Shown here piece after piece: positions 30,705-39,840 of a DNA stretch of 64,000 nt. A program made the translations under genes and the position numbers. Below the pieces are notes generated by a model. The model worked only from the letters and a program-made list of their open reading frames with translations, was not told the DNA's origin and ran no database searches. Position 1 is the stretch's first letter. The number at the start of each line of letters is the position of its first letter. This DNA is from Pseudomonas sediminis (GTDB lineage Bacteria; Pseudomonadota; Gammaproteobacteria; Pseudomonadales; Pseudomonadaceae), in the NCBI RefSeq assembly GCF_039555755.1, contig NZ_CP154631.1, positions 62,001 through 126,000 on the forward strand, written 5' to 3'.

Positions 30705-32315
30705 ATGAACCTTTCTCTGCTCAGCCGCTATGCATTTTTTGCGTTCTGCGTGCTGTTCACCCTGGCCAGCCTGCCCTTCCTCGCTCATGAATGGATATGG
30801 CCGTTCACTCTGCTCGGCGGCGTGCTCAGCCTGATCGGTATCGGCGATCTGTTGCAGACCCACCATGCGGTACGGCGCAATTACCCGATCCTGGGCAACA
30901 TTCGCTATCTGGTCGAAGGCATTCGCCCGGAGATTCGCCAATACCTGCTCGAAGGTGACGCTGAGCAACTGCCCTTCTCCCGCGCGCAGCGCTCGCTGGT
31001 GTATTCCCGCGCCAAGAACGAAGGCGCTGACAAACCCTTCGGCACCTTGAGTGATGTGTACCAGAACGGTTTCGAGTTCATCAGCCACTCCATGCGCCCG
31101 GCGCCGCTGACCGATCCGTGCAGCTTTCGCGTGGAGATCGGCGGGCCGCAATGCAGCCAGCCGTACTCGGCCTCCCTGTTCAACATCTCGGCGATGAGTT
31201 TCGGCTCGCTCAGCGCCAATGCGATTCGCGCCCTCAACGAAGGAGCGAAACTCGGCGAGTTCTACCATGACACCGGCGAGGGCAGCATCAGCCCCTACCA
31301 CCGCGAGCACGGCGGCGATCTGGTCTGGGAACTGGGCAGCGGCTACTTCGGCTGCCGCACCTCGGACGGCCGCTTCGACCCCGAGCGATTCGCCACTCAG
31401 GCCGCCAGCCCGCAGGTGAAGATGATCGAGATCAAGCTCAGCCAGGGCGCCAAGCCGGGCCACGGTGGCATCCTGCCCAAGCACAAGATCACCGAAGAGA
31501 TCGCCAACACCCGCGGCATTTCCATGGGCGAGGATTGCGTCTCGCCGTCGCGCCACAGCGCCTTTTCCACTCCGGTCGAGCTGCTGCAGTTCATCGCGCA
31601 ATTGCGTGAGCTGTCGGGCGGCAAGCCGGTCGGCTTCAAATTCTGCCTGGGCCACCCGTGGGAGTTCATGGGCATCGTCAAGGCCATGCTGGAGACGGGT
31701 ATCCTGCCTGACTTCATCGTCGTCGACGGCAAGGAAGGCGGCACCGGTGCGGCGCCACTGGAGTTCACCGATCACCTGGGCGTGCCGCTGCGCGAGGGGC
31801 TGCTGTTCGTGCACAACACCCTGGTCGGCAGCAACCTGCGCGACAAGATCAAGCTCGGCGCCAGCGGCAAGATCGTCAGCGCCTTCGATATCGCCCGCGT
31901 GCTGGCCATCGGCGCCGACTGGGCCAACTCGGCGCGCGGCTTCATGTTCGCCATCGGCTGCATCCAGAGCCAAAGCTGCCACACCAACAAGTGCCCTACC
32001 GGCGTGGCCACCCAGGACCCGCTGCGCCAGCGCGCTCTGGTGGTCGAGGACAAGGCCCAGCGCGTCTACAACTTCCACCGCAACACGCTCAAGGCACTGG
32101 CCGAAATGCTCGCCGCCGCCGGCCTCGATCACCCGGCACAGATCGATGCCAAGCATCTGGTGCAGCGCCTGTCGGCGACCGAGATCAAATTGTTCGCCCA
32201 GCAGCATGTGTTCCTCGCACCGGGGGAACTGCTCAGCGGTGAGATCAGCGGCGAGTTCTACCAGCGCATGTGGCAGATGGCCCGCGCCGACAGCTTCGAG
32301 CCGGCGCCGGCTTAA
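30705..32315 (+). CDS. Membrane-anchored FMN-binding glutamate-synthase-like protein
   Basis: This 536-aa protein has two N-terminal transmembrane helices (about residues 8-24 and 28-48) followed by the FMN/Fe-S domain of the glutamate synthase large subunit. The barrel shows ISAMSFGSLSANAIRALNEGA, GKEGGTGAAPLEF and the 3Fe-4S cysteine block IGCIQSQSCHTNKCPTGVA near residue 422. The glutaminase and C-terminal gxGxG domains of GltB are absent. Electron donor and substrate are unknown. The ATG has TGGAG 6-7 nt upstream. Its stop overlaps the convergent nadR stop by 4 bp. Confidence 0.85.
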   Translation: MNLSLLSRYAFFAFCVLFTLASLPFLAHEWIWPFTLLGGVLSLIGIGDLLQTHHAVRRNYPILGNIRYLVEGIRPEIRQYLLEGDAEQLPFSRAQRSLVYSRAKNEGADKPFGTLSDVYQNGFEFISHSMRPAPLTDPCSFRVEIGGPQCSQPYSASLFNISAMSFGSLSANAIRALNEGAKLGEFYHDTGEGSISPYHREHGGDLVWELGSGYFGCRTSDGRFDPERFATQAASPQVKMIEIKLSQGAKPGHGGILPKHKITEEIANTRGISMGEDCVSPSRHSAFSTPVELLQFIAQLRELSGGKPVGFKFCLGHPWEFMGIVKAMLETGILPDFIVVDGKEGGTGAAPLEFTDHLGVPLREGLLFVHNTLVGSNLRDKIKLGASGKIVSAFDIARVLAIGADWANSARGFMFAIGCIQSQSCHTNKCPTGVATQDPLRQRALVVEDKAQRVYNFHRNTLKALAEMLAAAGLDHPAQIDAKHLVQRLSATEIKLFAQQHVFLAPGELLSGEISGEFYQRMWQMARADSFEPAPA

Positions 32316-33349
32316 AACCGGCGACGGGTCAGATAACTCCGCACCTGAGCGACACGCTGCTGTAGCGAGCCGCTCAGGCGAGTAAAACCCCAGCCGCGCC
32401 TCAGCAGTTCCTGCTCGTACCACTGGTTCTGCCGGCGGCGAAAGGTCTCGTCCTGGCGGGTGCCGTCCTGCACGAAGGGGAAGTCATCGGCGCACAGGAA
32501 CAGGTGGTGATAACGCCGCTCGGCCAACTGTTCCAGCTCGGTCTCGGCCCGGCCGAACAGCTCGCGACAGTAGAACAGCGTGGTCAGCGGCGTGGTGTCG
32601 CAAACCAGGTAGCGCCGGCACTGCCCGGCCAACGCCTGCTCACGTGCGGCCTGGGTACGGCCGATGCGCAGCAGATCGTCATAGGCGAGCACACCGCCCT
32701 GCTCTTCCCAGAGTTCGCGGCCATATTCCGCGGCGTGACGCGTACCCAAGGCCTCGGCCAATGCCAGGGCGAGGCTGCTCTTGCCGGTGGACTCGCCACC
32801 GAGCAAGGCGATGCGCTCGATGAAATCGCCATATACCTGCGGCGCCAGGTAGTGGCGCAAGCCATGGATATCGGCGCGCAGACGCGTCCCGGAGACCGGC
32901 ACCTGGATACGCGCACGGTCGATCTCAACATGTTCCACCGGCCGCTGGAAACGCGCCGCCAGGTGCGCAGCGAAACCGTCGCCATAGGCCTCGCTGGTGA
33001 ACACTGCATCCACCGGCTGGCCCAGCACGGCGATGCAGAACGCGGCGACGAATTCGCGCTGCGCGGCATCCGCCTCGGACTCGTGGGGCAGATCCAGCAG
33101 CCTCAGACCTGCCTGCCGTTGGGCAGTCACCCATTCGGGCGTCACCACCCAGCTGCGCAGTTCGGGAAAGCGCAGCCGCAACCAGTTCGCCCGCCGTTCA
33201 GGCTCACAACCTGCCAGTTCGGGGCGCGCCCAACTGAGCAGTACCACTTGCTCGCACTGGGCCTGAGCCTGCTGGATCAGCCATTCATGACCCAGATGCA
33301 ACGGCGCGAACTTGCCCACCACCAGGCCGACGGCGAATCGCTTGCTCAT
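32312..33349 (-). CDS. nadR: NadR-type NMN adenylyltransferase / ribosylnicotinamide kinase
   Basis: This 345-aa protein has an N-terminal nucleotidyltransferase domain with GKFAPLHLGHEWL near residue 13 and VSGTRLRADIHG near 150. A C-terminal P-loop kinase follows (LLGGESTGKSSLALAL near 183). It phosphorylates nicotinamide riboside and adenylates NMN to NAD. It lacks the helix-turn-helix repressor domain of enteric NadR. It lies 1 bp after the pnuC stop in the same operon, so import and phosphorylation are coupled. Confidence 0.9.
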   Translation of the reverse strand: MSKRFAVGLVVGKFAPLHLGHEWLIQQAQAQCEQVVLLSWARPELAGCEPERRANWLRLRFPELRSWVVTPEWVTAQRQAGLRLLDLPHESEADAAQREFVAAFCIAVLGQPVDAVFTSEAYGDGFAAHLAARFQRPVEHVEIDRARIQVPVSGTRLRADIHGLRHYLAPQVYGDFIERIALLGGESTGKSSLALALAEALGTRHAAEYGRELWEEQGGVLAYDDLLRIGRTQAAREQALAGQCRRYLVCDTTPLTTLFYCRELFGRAETELEQLAERRYHHLFLCADDFPFVQDGTRQDETFRRRQNQWYEQELLRRGWGFTRLSGSLQQRVAQVRSYLTRRRF

Positions 33350-33350
33350 G

Positions 33351-33917
33351 TCAGGCCATCTCAGCCTTCAGTTCCCGGCGCCAGCGATACAGGCCATACC
33401 AGGCATTGCACCAGAACAGCAGGTAGATGAAGGCGGTCAGGTACAGCTCACGCGAGGCGAACAACGGCACCGCGAGGGTGTTGACCAGCAGCCAGCCGTA
33501 CCAGGTTTCCAGCTTGCGGCGCATCAGCAGTAGCTGCGCCAGTACGCTGAAGGTCAGCACCAGCGAGTCGATGAAGGGCGCGTAGGCGTCGGTAAAATGA
33601 TGCAGCAAGGCGCCGTATGCGCCCGCCACGGCCACCGCGAGCAGCAGCGCAAGACCCTGTCCGGTCGCGCTTGCACGGCTGATCGGCAGCGCCTCGCCCT
33701 GGCGACCGCGCCGCCAGCTCCACCAACCCAGCAGGCTGGTGGCGATGAAGAAGATCTGCAAGGTGACATCGGCATACAGCTGCACGCTGAAGAACAGCCA
33801 GCCGAACAGCACACAGCCGACCAGGCCAACGGCCCAGGTGTGCACCGAATTGCGCGCAGCCAGCACGACCGAAACCAGATAAAAAAGGTTGGCGAAAATC
33901 TCCAGCGACGACGGCAT
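33351..33917 (-). CDS. pnuC: Nicotinamide riboside transporter PnuC
   Basis: This 188-aa membrane protein has seven predicted hydrophobic segments and the PnuC pattern of aromatic residues and Asn near the C-terminus (WYGWLLVNTLAVPLFASREL, LYLLFWCNAWYGLYRW). It facilitates nicotinamide riboside uptake, trapped by the kinase domain of the adjacent NadR. An AAGGA site precedes the ATG by 7 nt. No riboswitch was recognised upstream. Confidence 0.9.
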   Translation of the reverse strand: MPSSLEIFANLFYLVSVVLAARNSVHTWAVGLVGCVLFGWLFFSVQLYADVTLQIFFIATSLLGWWSWRRGRQGEALPISRASATGQGLALLLAVAVAGAYGALLHHFTDAYAPFIDSLVLTFSVLAQLLLMRRKLETWYGWLLVNTLAVPLFASRELYLTAFIYLLFWCNAWYGLYRWRRELKAEMA

Positions 33918-34058
33918 GCACGCATCCTTATGAACATGGAATCAGCCGCGCAGCCTACCACGTGACGCACGCCACAGCCGTGCATGCGTCACCTGACAAC
34001 GGGGCCTATCCATGCTCTGATAAGCCTCCCCTCGCACTCCAAAGGACTGGATCGCCCC

Positions 34059-34811
34059 ATGCCTCTGCTCGCTCTGCTGGTCATCGCCTGCCAAGTCACC
34101 TGCGGCCTCCACGTGGTGCGCAGTGGCCAGGAACGCTACTGGCTGTACCTGATCATCGCCCTGCCCGGCCTCGGCTGCCTAATCTACTTTCTCGGTATCA
34201 TGCTGCCGGATCTGCTCGGTAGTCGACGCGGCCGGCAGACACTCAACCGCCTGCACGACAGCATCGACCCGCAGCGCCATCTGCGCGCGTTGCGCGACGA
34301 ATTGGAGATTCGCGACACCCGCGATACTCGCGTCAACCTGGCCGATGAGCTGCTGCGCATGGGCCACGCCGAAGAAGCGGCCACGCACTACCAGACAGCC
34401 CTGCGCGGTATCCACAGCGACGCCCCGGACATCCTCCTCGGGCTGGCCAGAGCACGTTTTGCCCAGGGCGACTTCGCCGGTTGCCAGGCAAGTCTCGATC
34501 AGCTGATCGCCCACAATCCGGACTTTCGTTCCACCGACGGCCACCAGCTGTATGCCCGCGCGCTGGAAGGCCAGGGCAACGACCTCAAGGCCGAAGAGGA
34601 ATACTGCGCCCTCGGCAGCTACTGCGCCAGCCCCGAAGCCAATTACCGCTATGCCCTGCTGCTGCAGCGACTGGGACGTCAGCGCGAGGCCATCGAACTG
34701 CTGCAGCAGATCCAGACTCACGCCCGCCGCTCCGCCCGGCATTATCGAGTGCTACACAAGGAGTGGCTGGACCTGAGCCAGAAGGCGCTGCTCGAGCTGC
34801 AGCGCGGCTGA
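34059..34811 (+). CDS. Membrane-anchored TPR protein
   Basis: This 250-aa protein starts with two hydrophobic segments (LLALLVIACQVTCGL and LYLIIALPGLGCLIYFLGIML). A cytoplasmic tetratricopeptide-like region follows (DTRVNLADELLRMGHAEEAATHYQ, LGLARARFAQGDFAGCQASLD, NYRYALLLQRLGRQREAIELL). It probably acts as a scaffold; partners are unknown. The ATG at 34059 places the first helix at the N-terminus, although the AAAGGA site is rather far (about 12 nt). Convergent with the monooxygenase gene, 6 bp apart. Confidence 0.8.
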   Translation: MPLLALLVIACQVTCGLHVVRSGQERYWLYLIIALPGLGCLIYFLGIMLPDLLGSRRGRQTLNRLHDSIDPQRHLRALRDELEIRDTRDTRVNLADELLRMGHAEEAATHYQTALRGIHSDAPDILLGLARARFAQGDFAGCQASLDQLIAHNPDFRSTDGHQLYARALEGQGNDLKAEEEYCALGSYCASPEANYRYALLLQRLGRQREAIELLQQIQTHARRSARHYRVLHKEWLDLSQKALLELQRG

Positions 34812-34817
34812 GCAGCC

Positions 34818-36107
34818 TTACTCCCAGGCCTCCCGCTCGCCCGTCCAGACATGCAACTCGCGCTTCTGCGCCCCCGACCATAGCCAGCCGCCGCGCGCAC
34901 CGACCAAGGTGCTGACGGCATGCTGGCGGCCGAAGCGGTTGTGCCGAGCCAACAGCAGGGCGATATCACGCAACACCGCCAGTGTGTTGCTGTTGGACTG
35001 GAACAGCGGCGTCAGCAAGCGGCTGGCCTGACGGTAGTAGCGCAGGTGATCACGGCGCGTATCACCGTAGCGAGTGAAGATGGCGTTCCAGTCGAGCGCG
35101 CGCTGATGCTGGTCACCGGCATTGCCGAGCGCATCGGCCAGTGCAGCCGCATCGACCAAGGCCATATTGGCGCCCTGCCCCAATTGCGGGCTCATGGCGT
35201 GGGCGCAATCACCGATGGCCAGCACACGACCATCGTTCCAGCGTTGCATGCGCACGTCCGCATAGGCCGCCAGGGTCAATTGTGCGGGGTCATCGATCTG
35301 CTGCAGATAGGCCTCCGAAGCCTCGCCGGCGAGGTTGCGCACGCGGGTTTTCCAGGCCTGCAGGCCGCTCTTGCGCCACGCTTCATGTTCACTGAGCGGC
35401 AGGCTCCAGAACAGGCTGGTCAACGACTTCTCACGGGCTTGATGGGTACAGCCGGTCGGCATCAGCCCGAACATTTCCCGGCAGCCGCGATACCACTGAC
35501 GCAGCTCGCCGGATTCAGTCGCCGCTGAGGTCGGCAACATGCTCCACAGCGCACCCCACGGATAGGGCCGCGACCACTGCCGCACCTGCATCTGCGCTCG
35601 CAGGGTCGAACGCGTGCCATCGGCCAGAATCAGTGCGGCGAAATCGCCGAGGGGTTGTTCACTACCATCCGCTTGCTCCTGCAGCAGGCGAACATGGCCG
35701 CTGGCCTGCTCGAAGCGGCTCACCACCACGCCGGTTTCCACCTGCACACCGGCACGCTGCGCGGCCTTGAGCAACGCCGTCATCAACACGCCGCGGTGAA
35801 TACCAAGGCCGAAACTGCCTGGCTGCCAGTCGTGATAACGAGTGTCGAGGATTACCCGCCCCTGGCAACTGGTGCCGTACAGGCGGCTGACCGGAGCCCC
35901 TAGTGCGGTGCATTCGGCGAGCAGTCCCAGGCGTTGCAGTACAGCCAGACCGGAAGGCTGCAAAAGGATACCGGCGCCCACCGGCTGCAGTTGCTCGACC
36001 CGCTCCAGCACGCGCACCGCATAACCCTGGCGGGCGAGGAATATCGCCGTGGCGAGACCCGCGGTACCCGCCCCTACGATGGCTATCGGCAATCCATTCA
36101 CGTCCAT
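34818..36107 (-). CDS. FAD-dependent monooxygenase (group A flavoprotein)
   Basis: This 429-aa enzyme has the FAD-binding IAIVGAGTAGLATAIFLARQG at the N-terminus, the DG motif ALILADGTRSTLRAQM near 160 and the GD motif VLAIGDCAHAMSPQLGQGANM near 295. It should hydroxylate an aromatic or similar substrate with NAD(P)H and oxygen; no pathway genes are adjacent. The ATG at 36107 sits too close to GGGAG; a GTG two codons in (36101) has better spacing and may be the real start. Confidence 0.85.
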   Translation of the reverse strand: MDVNGLPIAIVGAGTAGLATAIFLARQGYAVRVLERVEQLQPVGAGILLQPSGLAVLQRLGLLAECTALGAPVSRLYGTSCQGRVILDTRYHDWQPGSFGLGIHRGVLMTALLKAAQRAGVQVETGVVVSRFEQASGHVRLLQEQADGSEQPLGDFAALILADGTRSTLRAQMQVRQWSRPYPWGALWSMLPTSAATESGELRQWYRGCREMFGLMPTGCTHQAREKSLTSLFWSLPLSEHEAWRKSGLQAWKTRVRNLAGEASEAYLQQIDDPAQLTLAAYADVRMQRWNDGRVLAIGDCAHAMSPQLGQGANMALVDAAALADALGNAGDQHQRALDWNAIFTRYGDTRRDHLRYYRQASRLLTPLFQSNSNTLAVLRDIALLLARHNRFGRQHAVSTLVGARGGWLWSGAQKRELHVWTGEREAWE

Positions 36108-36184
36108 GCTCCCTGTTTTGATGCAGGGAATACTAACCGCCTGGCGTCACTCTCGATATGACCGCTCGCACAGCGGCAAAGCGG

Positions 36185-36610
36185 TCAGGGCTTGTCCGGG
36201 TGAATATCGAAGCCGCCCTTGTTCTGGCTGACGATGCGCAGGTGCTGGGTTTCCCCGGCTTTCACCGGCACCGCCACTTCGCGCAGCAAGCGGCCCATGC
36301 CGCACAGGGTGTCATCCATGCGATCCGGCGTGATGCCGACCACGCGCGTGCCTGGCGGCACCTGGAAGGCTGCGACCTCGCCGACGCCGATGCGCGCTGC
36401 GACCTTGCGATCCACTTCGATGGCCACGTAGCAGCCGCCCCCCATCATCCCAAAATCGCGGTTGACCACGATCTGCGCGCCGTTCGCCTGCGCCTCCTGA
36501 AACGCCAGCAGGCGATCTTCCGGTACCGGTTTGACGTTCTCGGGGTCACCCCGATATGACGAACAACCGGCCAACAGCAACAGCGGTAGAGCGATGAGGA
36601 TCGAACGCAT
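36185..36610 (-). CDS. Small lipoprotein, 141 aa
   Basis: It begins MRSILIALPLLLLAGCSS, a signal peptide with lipobox LAGC, so it should be lipid-anchored in the envelope. The mature part contains two further cysteines (GGGCYVAIEV and DTLCGMGRLL) that may form a disulfide. A strong GGAGGG site supports the ATG at 36610; the longer frame upstream is rejected. I do not recognise the family. Beta-rich pattern and VPPGTRVVGI suggest a domain like other surface lipoproteins with a DUF2846-type fold, but this is uncertain. Confidence 0.75.
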   Translation of the reverse strand: MRSILIALPLLLLAGCSSYRGDPENVKPVPEDRLLAFQEAQANGAQIVVNRDFGMMGGGCYVAIEVDRKVAARIGVGEVAAFQVPPGTRVVGITPDRMDDTLCGMGRLLREVAVPVKAGETQHLRIVSQNKGGFDIHPDKP

Positions 36611-36794
36611 GAAGCCCTCCATGGGCAGATAAGTGCTGCCTGAGTATTGGGGTTGACGAGCCGGCGGGCAAGGTATCGATAACATCGATGCCCAATAGCA
36701 AAAGCATCGATTTCTGTAATGATCGGCGCAATGTTTTCATCTCTCCCGACCCGGCGCCAACCTTTCCAGGCGCCACAGATCGGAGATACGCAAG

Positions 36795-37061
36795 ATGAAA
36801 TTCGCCGCCTTCAACGCCACCCTCCTCGCCGTTCTGGCCCCCTTGGCCATCGCCAGCGAGAAAGCACCTGCCACTCCCAAGGTCGAAGTGCAGGAATACC
36901 AGTACGGCATGCAGCTGGACATCGACACCGTCCTGCAGCGCACCGACAACAGCCGCAAGAGCGGTGTCGTGCCCAGCGTCATGGTCTACCGTGACAGCAA
37001 GGGCGAAGTGCACGCCGTGCGTTTCGTGGAGTGGGGCGGCCTGAGCAACCAGAACGGCTAA
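36795..37061 (+). CDS. DUF2790 small secreted protein
   Basis: This 88-aa protein has a short signal peptide (FAAFNATLLAVLAPLAIASE) and the Pseudomonas-specific DUF2790 core: YQYGMQLDIDTVLQRTD, then PSVMVYRDSKGEVHAVRFVEWG. Members are periplasmic or secreted, and several respond to metals or stress; function is unknown. A GGAGAT site precedes the ATG. Confidence 0.88.
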   Translation: MKFAAFNATLLAVLAPLAIASEKAPATPKVEVQEYQYGMQLDIDTVLQRTDNSRKSGVVPSVMVYRDSKGEVHAVRFVEWGGLSNQNG

Positions 37062-37077
37062 ACCACAGGTTGCCTGA

Positions 37078-37106
37078 TGCCCCGTCCGAGTCACTCGTCC
37101 GGGGCA
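37078..37106. terminator. Hairpin between convergent DUF2790 and HIT genes
   Basis: The imperfect stem TGCCCCG / CGGGGCA lies between convergent stops. It lacks a clear T tract, so terminator function is only likely. Confidence 0.45.
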
Positions 37107-37114
37107 GTGCCGTT

Positions 37115-37552
37115 TCAGCCTTGCAGGCGCTTGACCAGTCGTGCCTGCAGCGCTTCTAGCTCGGCCGGATCGGCCTTGTTGGCCGCGTGAATACCCAGCC
37201 CCTCGCCCTCGAAGCGCGGAATCACGTGCATGTGGATATGGAACACCGTCTGCCCGGCAGGCGCGCCGTTGAACTGCGCGATTTGCACACCAGCCGGCTG
37301 CAACTCATCGACAACGGCCTGGGTGACCTTCTTCACCACGGCCATGACCTTGGCCAGGCTGGCGTCGTCGATTTCCAGGATATTGCGCGCGGCCGCGCGT
37401 TTGGGAATAACCAGACTGTGGCCCTTGGATTGCGGGAACAGATCGAGGAACGCCAGTACATCATCGTCCTCGTAGAGTTTGTAGCAAGGCAGGTCGCCAC
37501 GAATGATCTGGGCGAAGATGTTCTGGGAATCGTAAGTACCGTGCAGGCTCAT
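37115..37552 (-). CDS. HIT family nucleotide hydrolase
   Basis: This 145-aa protein carries the histidine triad HIHMHVIP near residue 103 and an N-terminal IFAQIIRGDLPCYKLYEDD typical of the Hint branch. The family hydrolyses AMP-linked substrates such as adenosine 5'-monophosphoramidates. The ribosome site before the ATG is weak. It is divergent from the GST gene. Confidence 0.93.
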   Translation of the reverse strand: MSLHGTYDSQNIFAQIIRGDLPCYKLYEDDDVLAFLDLFPQSKGHSLVIPKRAAARNILEIDDASLAKVMAVVKKVTQAVVDELQPAGVQIAQFNGAPAGQTVFHIHMHVIPRFEGEGLGIHAANKADPAELEALQARLVKRLQG

Positions 37553-37728
37553 GCCGATGGGCTCCGTGCCGGGTGGATGAAAACCCGCACCATACCGCCT
37601 CGTTCACGTACAGGGAACCGGGCAGGATTGCTCGAGTCGATGACTACTAGCAGGCGCATCGAGTTCCTTCACTGCCGCCACTCGTGTTTTGATCGCCGTT
37701 CCCAAGGCCAACTGGATATGGAAACCAC

Positions 37729-38430
37729 ATGACCGACCTCAGCCTATTCCACATCACCCGCAAATGGCCTGCCCAGCATCCCGAGCACCTGCAGCTGTAT
37801 TCGCTGCCCACGCCCAACGGCGTCAAGGTCTCGATCATGCTGGAAGAAATCGGCCTGCCCTATGAGGCGCACCTGGTCAGCTTCGACAGCAATGACCAGT
37901 TCAGCCCCGAGTTTCTCTCCCTGGCGCCGAACAACAAGATTCCCGCGATTCTCGACCCCGACGGGCCGAATGGCCATCCGCTGCCGCTGTTCGAGTCCGG
38001 CGCGATTCTGATCTACCTGGCGGAAAAGACCGGCAAGCTGCTACCGCAGGATGCCGCTGCACGTTACGAGACGATTCAATGGCTGATGTGGCAGATGGGC
38101 GGCCTGGGGCCGATGTTTGGCCAGCTCGGTTTCTTCGTCAAATTCGCCGGCAGCCATTTTGAAGACAAGCGTCCACGTGACCGTTACGCCGCTGAATCGG
38201 CACGCCTGCTGGGCGTACTCGACCAACACCTGCAAGGCCGTGACTGGATCGCTGGCGAATACAGCATCGCCGACATCGCCGTATTCCCCTGGATTCGCAC
38301 CCTGGCGGATTTCTACCAGGCCGGTGATCTGGTGCAACTCGAGCGCTTCACCAACGTGCGCCGCGTGCTCGATGCCTTCCTCGCCCGCCCGGCGGTGCAG
38401 CGCGGCCTGAACATCCCCGCACGAGGCTGA
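37729..38430 (+). CDS. yfcG: Nu-class glutathione transferase, YfcG-like
   Basis: This 233-aa protein has the thioredoxin-like N-terminal domain with TPNGVKVSIMLEEIGLPYE, NNKIPAILD and the glutathione-binding FESGAILIYLAEKTGKLLP. A helical C-terminal domain follows (QWLMWQMGGLGPMFGQ, YSIADIAVFPW). These match E. coli YfcG, which has glutathione-dependent disulfide reductase activity. An extension of about 16 residues precedes the domain. The symbol is by similarity. Confidence 0.85.
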   Translation: MTDLSLFHITRKWPAQHPEHLQLYSLPTPNGVKVSIMLEEIGLPYEAHLVSFDSNDQFSPEFLSLAPNNKIPAILDPDGPNGHPLPLFESGAILIYLAEKTGKLLPQDAAARYETIQWLMWQMGGLGPMFGQLGFFVKFAGSHFEDKRPRDRYAAESARLLGVLDQHLQGRDWIAGEYSIADIAVFPWIRTLADFYQAGDLVQLERFTNVRRVLDAFLARPAVQRGLNIPARG

Positions 38431-38436
38431 TGCAGT

Positions 38437-38463
38437 TGTGGGAGTCGGCCGCCGACTCCCACA
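38437..38463. terminator. Near-perfect palindrome between convergent genes
   Basis: The 13-bp arms TGTGGGAGTCGGC and GCCGACTCCCACA flank a single base. It is followed by CGTTTCTC, so termination of the GST gene is plausible; it could equally be a REP remnant. Confidence 0.55.
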
Positions 38464-38483
38464 TCGTTTCTCTCGCACTTGCC

Positions 38484-39794
38484 TTAGGTAGTTGCAGCCA
38501 CCTTTTTCTCGGCACTGCGCTGATCGGCCTGCCCGCCCAGATACCAACCCAGCAGTCCCCACAGCGCCGCACTGGCAGCCCCCACCAACGCCACCAGCCA
38601 GGCGCCCTGGGCCAGCATGTCCAGCAGGCTCTTGAGCCAACCACTCATGGCGTCGCCCGCGCGATAGATCACGGTGTCGATGAAGTTTTTCGCCTTGTAC
38701 TTGCTCTCGGCATCCAGCGGCGCGAAGAGCATCTCCCGCCCAGGCCGCACGAAGGCATATTCACCGATACGCCGGACGATCATCAGCGCCGCCAGCATGG
38801 CGAAGCTCGGCATCAACGCCAGGCCGATGAAACCGACACACACCATTAGCGGCACACAGGCCAACAACACTCGCACGCCCATACGCCGCGCGATACGCCC
38901 GGTGATGAACAGCTGGGCAATCAATGCGCCAGCCTGCACCACGAAGTCGATCACGCCGAATACGCGAACCTGCGCCGCACGATCCGGGAACAGCTCGGCC
39001 ACCAGACGTGCCTGCTCGAAGTAGAGAAAGGTGCTGGCCGTGGCCAGAAGAATCACGAAGCCGGCGATGCCCAGCAAATAGGGCGAAGCCAGTACTCGGG
39101 TCAACCCGCTGAACGGATTGCCCGGCACGGGCCGGCGTGGGCTCTCGGCCTGAACCGCACCGGCACGCCCCGCACCACCCTGCTCTCGCCAGCGCATCAG
39201 CACCTGCTTGAGCGTCAGCGCGACAGCCAGCAATACAGCGGCCAGCAGAATCAACCCGGCCTGACCAAGCGTGCCGATCAACAGCGTACTGAGTGCGGGT
39301 CCTGCCAATCCGCCGACACTGGCTCCCGCTGCGATGAAAGCGAACAACCGCTTGGCCTGTTCGCTGTCGAATACATCCGCCATCAGGCTCCAGGCCACCG
39401 ACACGACGAACAGGTTGTAGACCGAGATCCACACGTAAAAGCTACGCGCCAGCCATACACTTTCATCAGCGCTGAAAAACAACAGGGCGAACAGCACGAG
39501 GTTCAGGGTGAAGAAACCGTACACCCAGTCGATGAAATGAATCCGCGGCACCCGCGAACTGAGCCAGGCGAACAAGGGCACCGCGATCAGCATCACCACG
39601 AAGGTGGCGGTGAACAACCATTGCAGGTTCTCCACGCCGGAGACGATGCCCATCGCCTCGCGGATCGGTCGCAGCATGAAGTAGCCCGAGAACAGGCAAA
39701 AGAACAGGGCAAAACCGGCCAGCGCCGGCCACAACTCGTTGCGCTGCGCGTTGATGGCCACGGCCACGCGCTGCGCCATCGTTGACAATGACAT
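38484..39794 (-). CDS. Npt/ADP-ATP carrier-like membrane transporter
   Basis: This 436-aa protein has about 11-12 hydrophobic segments. It begins with the hallmark FALFFCLFSGYFMLRPIREAMG, seen in NTP/NDP exchange transporters and related MFS-like proteins of free-living bacteria. A motif AYSYxxPGREMLF-like stretch (EYAFVRPGREMLFAPLDAES) precedes the last helices. Substrate is unknown; in free-living bacteria true nucleotide import is not established. The ATG at 39794 has GAGGAA 7 nt upstream. Confidence 0.78.
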   Translation of the reverse strand: MSLSTMAQRVAVAINAQRNELWPALAGFALFFCLFSGYFMLRPIREAMGIVSGVENLQWLFTATFVVMLIAVPLFAWLSSRVPRIHFIDWVYGFFTLNLVLFALLFFSADESVWLARSFYVWISVYNLFVVSVAWSLMADVFDSEQAKRLFAFIAAGASVGGLAGPALSTLLIGTLGQAGLILLAAVLLAVALTLKQVLMRWREQGGAGRAGAVQAESPRRPVPGNPFSGLTRVLASPYLLGIAGFVILLATASTFLYFEQARLVAELFPDRAAQVRVFGVIDFVVQAGALIAQLFITGRIARRMGVRVLLACVPLMVCVGFIGLALMPSFAMLAALMIVRRIGEYAFVRPGREMLFAPLDAESKYKAKNFIDTVIYRAGDAMSGWLKSLLDMLAQGAWLVALVGAASAALWGLLGWYLGGQADQRSAEKKVAATT

Positions 39795-39840
39795 GGGAAA
39801 TTCCTCGAACGGGCGCGCCAGCACGGCGCGCCGGCATCAC

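Noticed and set aside
33918..34058. Possible riboswitch upstream of pnuC
   Set aside because: No recognisable riboswitch core was found in the short region upstream of pnuC.
38437..38463. CRISPR-like or attachment site reading of the palindrome
   Set aside because: There is no repeat array and no integrase; it fits a terminator or REP remnant.
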